58,454 bases of DNA from Bradyrhizobium oropedii (GTDB lineage: Bacteria; Pseudomonadota; Alphaproteobacteria; Rhizobiales; Xanthobacteraceae). The DNA is taken from NCBI RefSeq assembly GCF_020889685.1, contig NZ_JACMYO010000028.1:1-58454 (forward strand). The letters are read 5' to 3'. This document shows, piece by piece, positions 51,695 through 58,454 of the stretch (its first letter is position 1; the number at the start of each line of letters is the position of its first letter). The notes below the pieces were generated by a model. It ran no database searches, was not told where the DNA came from, and saw nothing but the letters and a program-made list of their open reading frames with translations. Made by a program: the position numbers and the translations under genes.

Positions 51695-51719
51695 AACACC
51701 CGGGGCTGCCGAACATTCC
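51695..51719 (-). promoter_or_regulatory. Promoter-like motif GGAAT-N16-TGTT before TPR paralogue 2
   Basis: Minus strand: GGAAT, 16 bases, TGTT, 65 bases upstream of the ATG. It parallels the motif before paralogue 1 (5662-5686), and both share GGGAATGT. Confidence 0.35.
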
Positions 51720-51783
51720 CGCCCGGTCCCACGATTGCGTGATCCCGCGATCGATCGGCGCGGCGGGCAACATGACCAAGATG

Positions 51784-51799
51784 TCATTCACATGAATGA
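51784..51799. promoter_or_regulatory. Palindrome upstream of the His-rich protein gene
   Basis: TCATTCA-CA-TGAATGA, perfect seven-base arms, 115 bases before the ATG at 51914. Candidate operator. Confidence 0.35.
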
Positions 51800-51913
51800 A
51801 TTCCGTCAGCGCCCTTCAGAACGGGTTCAGTGCGCGGCCCCTAAGGTCGCGTGCATTGATCGGTGAGGCCGACCATCCGGCCGGAGACCTCTCGATCCCA
51901 GAGGAGGACCACC

Positions 51914-52261
51914 ATGCTGAAGACCATTTCCGCCGCGCTGCTCGCCATGTCCGTGATCGCAGCGCCCGCGCTCGCCGCCGAAACCGGCAAGACCGCAACC
52001 CCCGCGCCGGCAACCACGACCGCCCCGGCGACGACTGCTCCGGCGACCAAGGCTGCCCCCGTGATCAAGAGCGAGCAGCTGCCCTCGAAGGTGCGCAACG
52101 CCAACGCCAAGATGCACCACGAGCACTATCGCCATCATCGCCACCACAAGCACATGGGCATGCTGAAGGTGAAGTCGCCGAAGCATGCGACCAAGCACGC
52201 CTCCAAGCACGTGTCGGCGAAGATCGCGACCAAGCACGTCGTGCCGGCCAAGCGCGGCTGA
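51914..52261 (+). CDS. Small secreted His-rich protein
   Basis: 115 residues: a signal peptide (ALLAMSVIAAPALAA), a low-complexity Ala/Thr/Pro region (PAPATTTAPATTAPATK), a His-rich strip (MHHEHYRHHRHHKHMGM) and a Lys/His tail with repeated KHA/KHV units. Very basic. From memory it resembles small His-rich bradyrhizobial proteins that RefSeq labels BRANT; this is unverified. Metal or acid buffering in the periplasm is a guess. GAGGAGG lies before the ATG. A strong hairpin follows downstream (52323-52364). Confidence 0.7.
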   Translation: MLKTISAALLAMSVIAAPALAAETGKTATPAPATTTAPATTAPATKAAPVIKSEQLPSKVRNANAKMHHEHYRHHRHHKHMGMLKVKSPKHATKHASKHVSAKIATKHVVPAKRG

Positions 52262-52322
52262 ACCTGATCCGAGGGGCTCAGTTTCGATCCACATTGCCCC
52301 GCTGCGTTCCTTGGATGCAGAA

Positions 52323-52364
52323 CCGGCCCGCCCGTCCATTGCTTCCCCAATGGCGGCGGGCCGG
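52323..52364. terminator. Long GC hairpin after the His-rich gene
   Basis: Outer ten-base stem CCGGCCCGCC/GGCGGGCCGG (52323-52332 with 52355-52364), inner stem CCATTG/CAATGG, loop CTTCCC. No T-tract on either strand, so it may be a Rho-assisted end or a 3' stabiliser rather than a classical terminator. Confidence 0.5.
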
Positions 52365-52458
52365 AGTGCGTCCGGGCTTCAGTTGTGACCCGCGGGAATA
52401 ACCGAGTTGCGAATTCCCTTTCGCGGCCTGTCGGTCTATGAGACGCGGCCGGGGCAAC

Positions 52459-52899
52459 ATGAAACAGCTGACTTTGCGGACTTCATCAAAACTGGCGGCG
52501 ATCGCGCTGCTCTCGATCCCGCTCGCCGGCTGCCTCACCAGCGATGACGGCGGCGGGCCGACCACCTTCACCGATGATCGCGGCGTCGCCAACCAGCCGT
52601 TCCCGGACAGGTACCGCGACCAGATCCTTGCCTTCATGCGGACCTATCTGAACAACCCGGTTGGGGTCCGCGAGGCCGGGATCGCCGAGCCGGTGCAGCG
52701 CACGGTCGGCGGCCGGCTGCGCTACGTGGTGTGCCTGCGCTACAGCGCGAAGGAAACCGACGGCAACTACCGCCCGGCCCGGGAGCGGGGCGTCATGTTC
52801 GTCGACGGCCGGCTCGACCGCATCCTCGACAACGCCGCCGAGTCCTGCGCCGGTGCGTCCTACGCGGCATTTCCGGATCTGGAGAAGATGTCGCGTTAA
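52459..52899 (+). CDS. Conserved lipoprotein of unknown function
   Basis: 146 residues: a signal peptide with lipobox IPLAGC (SIPLAGCLTSDDGGG), then a globular region with RYRDQILAFMRTYLNNPVGVREAGI, RYVVCLRYSAKETDGNYRPA and a second Cys in ESCAGASYAAF, perhaps a disulfide partner of the first. An ATG seven codons upstream exists; the one at 52459 starts the signal cleanly. Function unknown. Confidence 0.7.
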   Translation: MKQLTLRTSSKLAAIALLSIPLAGCLTSDDGGGPTTFTDDRGVANQPFPDRYRDQILAFMRTYLNNPVGVREAGIAEPVQRTVGGRLRYVVCLRYSAKETDGNYRPARERGVMFVDGRLDRILDNAAESCAGASYAAFPDLEKMSR

Positions 52900-52900
52900 G

Positions 52901-52915
52901 GCATGATCCGGAAAA
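52901..52915. repeat. Half copy of the AGCATGATCC repeat
   Basis: GCATGATCCGGAAAA, one arm of the element at 12880-12929. The surrounding gap of about 300 bases (52900-53206) holds no other feature that I can support apart from the porin promoter region. Confidence 0.55.
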
Positions 52916-53206
52916 GGGCGCGGCGGCTTGTCCAGCGGGCCTGACTGGCAGCCTGATCGAATCCTTAGCGAAATCCGATCACTTTTCGCGGAGCATTGAA
53001 CTTCAACTTTGCCGTTTGCGACATACATCCAGCCGAAATGCGGCTGCTTAACCGGTGAAAAAACCTTCTGTGCCAGGGAACAAACGGGCGTTGTTGCGAC
53101 CCCGTCACAGCTCAGAAACATCACGGGTCCGGCACTGCCCCAAAGCAACCTAATTGGCGTCACGTTGTTTGGTTTAACAGCGCAGCGTTCGTAACGGGGA
53201 TCAGAG

Positions 53207-53926
53207 ATGAAGAAGTTTTTGCTCGGCACAGCCGCGCTGGCCGCCTTTATTGCGGGCCCGGCGTTTGCGGCTGACATCCCGGCGCGGACCTATACCAAGG
53301 CACCGCCGCCCTATACTGCACCGGCGCTCGTCTACAACTGGACCGGTTTCTATATCGGCGGCCATGTCGGCGGCGCGTTCACCGACGGCAACAACCTGAT
53401 GGGCAGCGATGCGCGCTTCATGGGTGGCGTGCAGGGTGGCTTCGACTATCAGTTCGCTCCCAACTGGGTGACGGGTGTCGAGGCGCAGTACTCCTGGCTG
53501 CCGAGCTCCTCGAGCAATGGCGTGCTGCTCCCCGGCGGAACGCTGGTCAACGGCAACACCGACCAGCTCGGTTCGGTGACCGGCCGCCTTGGCTACACCT
53601 GGGGTCCGGCGCTGCTCTACGCCAAGGGCGGCTATGCCTGGCGCGACAACAACAACATCACGGCGACGGTCGGCGGCGTGCCGGCGGCATTCACCACCGA
53701 TGGTGGCCACAAGGACGGCTACACGGTCGGCGCGGGCCTGGAATACATGTTCGCCCCGAATTGGTCGGCCAAGGCCGAGTACCAGTACTACAATTTCGGC
53801 AAGACCAACTTCACCAGCGGCCCCGCCGACCTTGTCGGCACGAGCTTCCGGAACGACGAGCATACCGTCAAGCTCGGGGTCAACTACCGCTTCGGCTGGG
53901 GCGGTCCGGTCGGCTCCCGCTACTGA
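53207..53926 (+). CDS. Outer-membrane beta-barrel protein (Omp25/31 family)
   Basis: 239 residues: a signal peptide (KKFLLGTAALAAFIAGPAFAAD), a short Pro linker (KAPPPYTAPALVYNW), then an eight-stranded barrel: WTGFYIGGHVGGAF, GVQGGFDYQFAPNWVTGVEAQY, TGRLGYTWGPALLYAKGGYAW and VGAGLEYMFAPNWSAKAEYQYYNFG. The C-terminus is GVNYRFGWGGPVGSRY. Members are abundant surface proteins of rhizobia and Brucella. Followed by an intrinsic terminator. Confidence 0.92.
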   Translation: MKKFLLGTAALAAFIAGPAFAADIPARTYTKAPPPYTAPALVYNWTGFYIGGHVGGAFTDGNNLMGSDARFMGGVQGGFDYQFAPNWVTGVEAQYSWLPSSSSNGVLLPGGTLVNGNTDQLGSVTGRLGYTWGPALLYAKGGYAWRDNNNITATVGGVPAAFTTDGGHKDGYTVGAGLEYMFAPNWSAKAEYQYYNFGKTNFTSGPADLVGTSFRNDEHTVKLGVNYRFGWGGPVGSRY

Positions 53927-53952
53927 TCCAGATCGCTATAACGGCGACATCG

Positions 53953-53980
53953 AAAGGCCGGCCTTCGGGTCGGCCTTTTT
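53953..53980 (+). terminator. Intrinsic terminator after the porin gene
   Basis: AAGGCCG (ending 53960), loop, CGGCCTT then TTT (53971-53980); the loop contains TTCG. Confidence 0.85.
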
Positions 53981-54041
53981 CGTTGGCCTGATGTTTTTGT
54001 TGGCCTGACGTTTGCTTGTTCAGCCGGCATTCACGCCTGAT

Positions 54042-54075
54042 CGTGCAATGCAAAAAATAATTCCTGCATCGCACG
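54042..54075. promoter_or_regulatory. Eleven-base inverted repeat upstream of a small secreted protein
   Basis: CGTGCAATGCA (54042-54052) and TGCATCGCACG (54065-54075), one mismatch, with an AT-rich 12-base spacer. 57 bases before the ATG at 54132. Operator or RNA hairpin. Confidence 0.4.
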
Positions 54076-54131
54076 GAACTTTCATCGTGATGCGTTATTA
54101 TGGGAACGCCGGGGCTGGTGGACAAACAAAC

Positions 54132-54371
54132 ATGCGTAGCTTTGCGTTAGGGCTGATCCTCTCTGCGGTCGCTGTGCCGTGCGTTGCCCAGACGATCCTC
54201 AAATCCGAACCCTTGGTTCTCGCGCCGTATGAAGTCGTGCTGGTGCAGGACGCGTCCTGCTCTGCCGGCAAGGTGCTCAAGGTGACGGGGTCGATCCGGG
54301 GTCTGCATCGGCGGAAGATTTGCGTTTCGCTCGCCGCCGAACAGGCCTCGCTGGCGACGGCGACGCCGTAG
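54132..54371 (+). CDS. Small secreted protein (DUF6719-like)
   Basis: 79 residues: a signal peptide (FALGLILSAVAVPCVAQ), then ILKSEPLVLAPYEVVLVQDASCSAGKVLKVTGSIRGLHRRKICVSL; two Cys in the mature part could pair. The family name DUF6719 is from memory. The ATG at 54132 is chosen because it begins the signal. Function unknown. Confidence 0.65.
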   Translation: MRSFALGLILSAVAVPCVAQTILKSEPLVLAPYEVVLVQDASCSAGKVLKVTGSIRGLHRRKICVSLAAEQASLATATP

Positions 54372-54433
54372 GCAAGGGGTGATCGTATTATCGGCACCCG
54401 GCCCGCCACGCGGGCCGGGCCGGACCAGCGTCG

Positions 54434-54685
54434 CTAATTCAACCGCGGCTCAAGGCGCGCCTCCCGATCGGCATCGGCCTTGTTCTTGACCGGGTCCTCG
54501 TTGGGTTCGAGCTGGCAGGCGCGGATCTCATAATCATTGTCCAGCACCGGACGGGGCGAGGAGTTTTCCTCTTCCGAGATGGTATCCACCACCAGCCCGG
54601 ATTTCCTGGCGAGCTTCCAGACATCGGCCTCGGTCGGATACGCCTTGCTGAGCTTGGCGTCTTGATAGAACAGTGCGTACGGCAT
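54434..54685 (-). CDS. Conserved small cytosolic protein of unknown function
   Basis: 83 residues, no signal: MPYALFYQDAKLSKAYPTEADVWKLARKSGLVVD, then a highly charged C-terminus (RACQLEPNEDPVKNKADADREARLEPRLN). GGGGAAA lies before the ATG at 54683-54685. Convergent with the preceding gene. No domain recognised; the charged tail is probably disordered. Confidence 0.6.
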   Translation of the reverse strand: MPYALFYQDAKLSKAYPTEADVWKLARKSGLVVDTISEEENSSPRPVLDNDYEIRACQLEPNEDPVKNKADADREARLEPRLN

Positions 54686-54910
54686 TCGTCGTTTCCCCAA
54701 ACAACCGACGACAACGCCGGCACCGGTTCCGGGTTTCCTGCGAATTCGCCGTTCCAATCACGGAACCGTGAGCAAGCTCCAGGCAAGCATCCGGAGCAAG
54801 CATCTGAAAATATGAGTCATTTCGGCCCTTTAGCGGAGGGGCCTGAGTCTTTAACGGGTGGTAAATCCCGGAAAAAAGAATCCCCGGGACTCTCCGGGTA
54901 GAATCGCCGG

Positions 54911-55030
54911 ATGCTCCGGCCTATGAGAGCGATCCACCAGCCCCCCTACGAACGCGTGCAGCTCGCGCTTGCGGTTGTGCTGCTCGCGGCCTGCGCCGCC
55001 AACGTGGCGCTGGTCTGGTCCTGGCTTTAG
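54911..55030 (+). CDS. Possible 39-residue single-helix membrane peptide
   Basis: A short open frame: MLRPMRAIHQPPYERVQ, then a hydrophobic helix (LALAVVLLAACAANVALVWSWL) running to the stop. The topology is plausible for a small membrane protein, but no clear ribosome-binding site precedes either ATG (54911, 54923). Confidence 0.35.
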   Translation: MLRPMRAIHQPPYERVQLALAVVLLAACAANVALVWSWL

Positions 55031-55147
55031 ATCTCCCGGCTCCAGCCAAAATCTGTATGTGGCGGCCCGCGCGAAAACGCCGTGGCCGCGCGACGCCGGC
55101 ACCGATTGACGGCACCCGCATTCCTTCCATCATTGCCGGTAGAACAA

Positions 55148-55561
55148 ATGCCCGCTGCGCCGGCGGACGGGCTGCTACCGGGCGGAGCCGATATGATCGA
55201 GATGCTGAAGGAACGGGTCAATTGCGACGCCGGCCTGGTGCGGCGCGGCCGCTATCTCACAACGACATTCCTGCTCGAGATCGGCAAGGCTTCCTGGCTG
55301 ATTGCGATCCATGAGGGCCGGATCGTCGCGGTGACCAAGGGCCCGTTCGTGATGCCGTCGTCGTCGTTCGCGCTGCGCACCTCGGATGAGGAGTGGGACA
55401 AGTTCTGTGAACGGCGGCCGCCGCCGGGCTCCAACGACCTGATGGCGCTGATCAAGCGCCGCGTGCTGAAGGCTGAGGGCGAGCTGCAAATCTTTATGGC
55501 GAACCTGCGTTACTTCAAGGAGGCGCTCGGCAAGCTGCGTCGCGAGGGAGCGGCCGCATGA
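55148..55561 (+). CDS. SCP2-like sterol-carrier-fold protein
   Basis: 137 residues. The core (GRYLTTTFLLEIGKASWLIAIHEGRIVAVTKGPFVMPSSSFALRTSDEEWDKFC) shows the SCP2 pattern of strands, a polar turn and a hydrophobic helix, which binds lipids or acyl chains. The stop overlaps the hydrolase start by four bases, so the two work as a translationally coupled pair. The start is uncertain: ATG at 55148, or ATG at 55193 with a better GGAG; the former keeps LLPGGADMIEML. Confidence 0.72.
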   Translation: MPAAPADGLLPGGADMIEMLKERVNCDAGLVRRGRYLTTTFLLEIGKASWLIAIHEGRIVAVTKGPFVMPSSSFALRTSDEEWDKFCERRPPPGSNDLMALIKRRVLKAEGELQIFMANLRYFKEALGKLRREGAAA

Positions 55562-56406
55562 GCGCCAGGTTCGAGCCGATCATCGGCCGTTACATGCATC
55601 TCGAACTGTCGGGCCGTCCGCATCGCGTCTATGTCGAGGAGGCGGGCGAGGGCACGCCGCTGCTCTGCCTGCACACCGCGGGCGCCGACGGGCGGCAATA
55701 TCGCGGCCTGATGAACGATGAGCGCATCACCCGCAACCATCGCGTCATTGCCTTCGACATGCCCTGGCACGGCAAGTCGTCGCCGCCGCAAGGCTGGCAC
55801 GACGAGGAGTACCAGCTCACCTCGGCGCAATACACCGCGATGATCCTGGCCGTGGTCGACGCGCTCGACCTCGACAAGCCGATCGTGATCGGCTGCTCGA
55901 TCGGCGGCCGGATCGCGCTGCATCTTGCGCTCGAGCACCCCGAGCGCTTCCGCGCCATCATCGGCCTGCAGGCCGGCGCGCATGTCGATCCCTATTACGA
56001 CCTGAATTTCCTGCACCGGCCGGACGTGCATGGCGGCGAGGTCGCAGCCGCCATCGTCTCGGGCCTCGTCGGGCCCGATGCGCCCGACAAGGAGAGATGG
56101 GAAACGCTCTGGCACTACATGCAAGGCGGGCCCGGCGTGTTCAAGGGCGACCTCTATTTCTACAAGATCGACGGCGATATCCGCGCCCGCGTCGCCGAGA
56201 TCGACACCAAACGCTGCCCGCTGTTCCTGCTGTCCGGCGAGTACGATTATTCCTGCACGCCGGAGGAGACGCTCGCGGTGGCGAACAGCATCGCCGGAGC
56301 CAAGGCCACCATCATGAAAGGTCTCGGTCATTTTCCGATGAGCGAGAACCCCGGCGAGTTCGCAAGGCATCTGCTGCCGGTGCTGCAGACGATCGGCAGC
56401 CGCTAG
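55558..56406 (+). CDS. Alpha/beta-hydrolase
   Basis: 282 residues. Nucleophile elbow IGCSIGGRIALHLALEHP, oxyanion region LLCLHTAGADGRQYRG, acid in LFLLSGEYDYSCTP, and His in KGLGHFPMSENPGEF: a full Ser-Asp-His set. The cap region about residues 145-215 is long. It is coupled to the SCP2-like gene, which may present a hydrophobic substrate. Esterase, lactonase and C-C hydrolase functions are all possible. Confidence 0.88.
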   Translation: MSARFEPIIGRYMHLELSGRPHRVYVEEAGEGTPLLCLHTAGADGRQYRGLMNDERITRNHRVIAFDMPWHGKSSPPQGWHDEEYQLTSAQYTAMILAVVDALDLDKPIVIGCSIGGRIALHLALEHPERFRAIIGLQAGAHVDPYYDLNFLHRPDVHGGEVAAAIVSGLVGPDAPDKERWETLWHYMQGGPGVFKGDLYFYKIDGDIRARVAEIDTKRCPLFLLSGEYDYSCTPEETLAVANSIAGAKATIMKGLGHFPMSENPGEFARHLLPVLQTIGSR

Positions 56407-56450
56407 CAGCGCCCGCGCATGAGACGCTCAAGCATGCCGCCGGATATCTC

Positions 56451-56852
56451 TCAAGGCTTCGGCTGCATGCCCTGCAAGAATCGAAGCGGGTTGAGCGGGC
56501 CAATCGGGATCAGTTCGAAGCTCATCATATGGGCTTTGCCCAACGGCAGCTTTTCCAGCATCTCGTGAGCGACCGCCGGATCGGTGACGTTGATGATGAA
56601 GGCCACGCCCGGCTTTCCCTCGAGCGAGTACCACTGCTCGATCTTGCCGGCGAGGTAGAGATCGACGGTTTCGCGAACTTCCTCCGGTAGAACGGCGCGC
56701 ACCTGCGCTTGTTCAAAACCGGGATTGATGGTGCCGATGGCGAGAATTTTGGTCGTCGGCGTCGTCTTCGCGGCGGCTTCCTGCGCGCTTGCGGAATTGA
56801 AGCCGACAAGCCAGCCAACAAGTGCCAATGCGGCGGCAGCAACGAATTTCAT
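56451..56852 (-). CDS. Secreted dimeric ferredoxin-fold-like protein
   Basis: 133 residues: a signal peptide (MKFVAAAALALVGWLVGFNSASAQ), then a small alpha/beta region: TTKILAIGTINPGFEQAQVRAVL, ETVDLYLAGKIEQWYSLEGKPGVAFIINVTDPAVAHEMLEKLPLG and MMSFELIPIGPLNPL. The pattern of strand-helix-strand with GKIEQWY resembles muconolactone-isomerase/YciI-type dimeric alpha-beta barrels. AGGGGAG sits before the ATG at 56850-56852. Divergent from the cyclase-like fusion gene (72 bases between starts). Function unknown. Confidence 0.7.
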   Translation of the reverse strand: MKFVAAAALALVGWLVGFNSASAQEAAAKTTPTTKILAIGTINPGFEQAQVRAVLPEEVRETVDLYLAGKIEQWYSLEGKPGVAFIINVTDPAVAHEMLEKLPLGKAHMMSFELIPIGPLNPLRFLQGMQPKP

Positions 56853-56924
56853 GTTAACTCCCCTCTGTGTGGTATGACTGCGTATCCACTTATGCGGCGT
56901 GAACCGGTTGCGCTGGAGGTCTCG

Positions 56925-58082
56925 ATGCTTCCGAAGGCTGAAGCGGCATATTTCGCCATTGCCGACATCTCCGGCTACACCAACTTCCTGGCGGCGGTCG
57001 AGCTCGACCACGCGCAGGATATCATCGCCGATTTCATGGATGTGGTGGTGAAAGGCCTGCGCCCGCCATTTCGCCTCGCCAAGTTCGAGGGCGATGCCGC
57101 ATTCGTCTACTCGACCGGGACGATCGACGGCTCGTTGCTGCAGGATGCGATCGAGGGCGCCTATTTCAAATTCCGCCGGCGCCTGCGCGACATCCGCCAG
57201 GCCTCGACCTGCGAGTGCAAGGCCTGCGTCGCGATGGGCGATCTCGATTTCAAGTTCGTGATCCATCACGGCGAGATGGTGAAGCAGAAGATGGGCGGCA
57301 GGGAGGAGCTGGCCGGGCGCGACGTCATCCTGGTGCACCGGCTGCTCAAGAACAGCGTCGGAGAGAAGCTCGGCGGGCGCGCCTACGCGCTCTACAGCGA
57401 TGCGGCGATCCGCGCCATGGGCGTCGATCCGGTGGCGCAGGGTCTCATCCCGCATCAGGAGACCATCGACATCATCGGCGACGTGACGCTGTGGGCGCGC
57501 GATCTCGAAGCGGCGTGGCAGCAGGACGATGCGCAAACGCGGATGGAAGTGACGCGCGACGACGCCTACGCGATCCTGGAGTTCGACATCGCCGCGCCGC
57601 GGCAGACGGTGTGGGAGTTCATCACCGTGCCCGGGCAATGGCGGAAATGGTGGGACGCCGACGACATCGTCGAGGAGTCTGGCAAGGGGCGCCGCGGGGT
57701 CGGCACCAAAAATCATTGCGCGCACGGCAACCATACCAACGTCGAGGAGACGCTCGACTGGCGTCCGGTCGATTACTTCACGGTCGGCATCACGCTGCCG
57801 GTGCCCGGCGCGCCGCGCATCATCATGACCCGGGCCGTTCTGGACGGCCCGGACGGAACGTCCCGTTTCGAGCTGCGGATCGCCAAGCCGAAGCCGAAGG
57901 ACAGGGCGTTCCTCGATGGCGCCGCGGCCAAATTTGCCGAACGCATGACCCAGGCGATGGCCGGTCTGCGATCGATGGTGGAAGGCAGGCAGCCGCGCGT
58001 TGACGCGATGGAAGAGCCGGCGATGGGACAGTCGAGCGGACGCTTCCTGACCGAGCCGGTCAAATCAGGCGCGCGGGGCTGA
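56925..58082 (+). CDS. Class III cyclase-like (DUF2652-type) domain fused to SRPBCC
   Basis: 385 residues. The N-terminal half (1-200) has AYFAIADISGYTNFLAAVE and RLAKFEGDAAFVYS, which line up with the two metal-Asp motifs of class III nucleotidyl cyclases (FxDxSGFT and KxxGDA), but lacks an obvious base-recognition pattern. A Cys pair, TCECKACVAMGDLDFKF, sits mid-domain. The C-terminal half (about 210-350, YAILEFDIAAPRQTVWEFITVPGQWRKWWDAD) is an SRPBCC ligand-binding fold. The combination suggests a sensor with a cyclase-like or degenerate catalytic unit. GGAGG before the ATG at 56925 sets the start. Confidence 0.75.
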   Translation: MLPKAEAAYFAIADISGYTNFLAAVELDHAQDIIADFMDVVVKGLRPPFRLAKFEGDAAFVYSTGTIDGSLLQDAIEGAYFKFRRRLRDIRQASTCECKACVAMGDLDFKFVIHHGEMVKQKMGGREELAGRDVILVHRLLKNSVGEKLGGRAYALYSDAAIRAMGVDPVAQGLIPHQETIDIIGDVTLWARDLEAAWQQDDAQTRMEVTRDDAYAILEFDIAAPRQTVWEFITVPGQWRKWWDADDIVEESGKGRRGVGTKNHCAHGNHTNVEETLDWRPVDYFTVGITLPVPGAPRIIMTRAVLDGPDGTSRFELRIAKPKPKDRAFLDGAAAKFAERMTQAMAGLRSMVEGRQPRVDAMEEPAMGQSSGRFLTEPVKSGARG

Positions 58083-58111
58083 AGCTCGAGGGTCCGGAGA
58101 ACGGGCGCCGG

Positions 58112-58454
58112 TCACTTGCCGGAGCGCGGCAGCTCGCTGTTGTCGCGGATCGCGGCGCGGACCTTGGCCATGGTCGTGGTGCAATATTCCTCGCGCTCCC
58201 TGAGGAAGCGCTGCTGCTGGGCGCGGAAATTGGCCACGCGCTCCCGCACCTCGGATCCGAAGTCGCCGCTGATGTCGAGTTTTGCGAATTGCGGCGGCTG
58301 TGCCGGGGGCGGCGGGACTTCGACGACCGTTACCGTCAAAGGCGCAGGTGCGGGGGGCAGACCCTCGAGCACGGTCGGCACCGGAAGCGGCGGCGGCATG
58401 ACCGCCCTTGGGGCCTCGGCCGCCGGCTGGATCTCCAGGGCGGCCTTTGCCTCC
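58112..58454 (-). CDS. Proline-rich protein with coiled region, 5' end outside window
   Basis: The frame is open to the right edge, so the protein begins beyond 58454. Visible part: an Ala/Glu stretch (AKAALEIQPAAEAPRA), a Pro/Val-rich linker (PPPLPVPTVLEGLPPAPAPL, PPPPAQPPQ), then a charged helical segment (EVRERVANFRAQQQRFLRE, REEYCTTTMAKVRAAIRD) to the stop. Probably an envelope-associated or TonB-like linker protein, but nothing specific is recognised. Confidence 0.55.
   Translation of the reverse strand, partial: EAKAALEIQPAAEAPRAVMPPPLPVPTVLEGLPPAPAPLTVTVVEVPPPPAQPPQFAKLDISGDFGSEVRERVANFRAQQQRFLREREEYCTTTMAKVRAAIRDNSELPRSGK

Overview
The window looks like chromosomal DNA of a Bradyrhizobium-type alphaproteobacterium (Nitrobacteraceae). 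The basis is very high GC in coding DNA, FixK/FNR boxes (TTGAT-N4-ATCAA), CtrA boxes (TTAA-N7-TTAAC), an EcfG-type promoter (GGAAC-N16-CGTT), Omp25/31-type porin, DUF2336, PAS_5-like and polyglycine secreted proteins, and several dispersed palindromic repeats that I associate with bradyrhizobial genomes. No phage, transposase, CRISPR array, tRNA or rRNA was seen.

Layout. 1-8.4 kb: a clipped polyglycine secreted protein; a divergent HdeD-like/dodecin pair sharing a FixK box; a PLP basic amino acid decarboxylase with a GNAT acetyltransferase; a polyglycine TPR protein; a HAMP-adenylate cyclase broken by a one-base frameshift; and a PAS protein. 8.4-24.7 kb: a non-coding region with a CtrA box and a well-structured sRNA or leader candidate, then a rhomboid protease, CBS protein, patatin, PAS-GGDEF-EAL protein, a frameshifted nitroreductase, thrS, two secreted ClpP-fold proteins (COG3904-like), an MFS exporter, yidD, an Fe-S scaffold, folE and hisI. 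24.7-30 kb: a six-gene operon for a B-family (ba3-like) heme-copper oxidase with three c-type cytochromes, preceded by a perfect FixK box and two further perfect palindromes. 30-36.3 kb: a lytic transglycosylase with a perfect CtrA box, DUF2336, a response regulator/HPt pair, nadK and a serine carboxypeptidase.

36.5-50.5 kb: a LysR regulator divergent from iorAB-like molybdenum hydroxylase genes, then about 10 kb for copper handling. This holds two His/Met/Cys-rich small membrane proteins, a FixH/YtkA-like protein, a CusB-like adaptor, a CusA-like RND pump (frameshifted), a TolC-like outer-membrane lipoprotein, a multicopper oxidase, a cupredoxin and a CusF-like chaperone. A CsoR-like GC-tract palindrome sits before the second half. 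Together these would oxidise and buffer periplasmic Cu(I) and export it across both membranes.

50.5-58.5 kb: small secreted proteins (one behind a perfect EcfG-type promoter), a second TPR paralogue, a His-rich protein, lipoprotein, porin, an SCP2-like/hydrolase pair, a cyclase-like/SRPBCC fusion and a clipped proline-rich protein.

Three otherwise well-conserved genes (cyclase, nitroreductase, RND pump) each carry one single-base indel, two of them at homopolymer runs. That pattern fits assembly errors at least as well as real decay.
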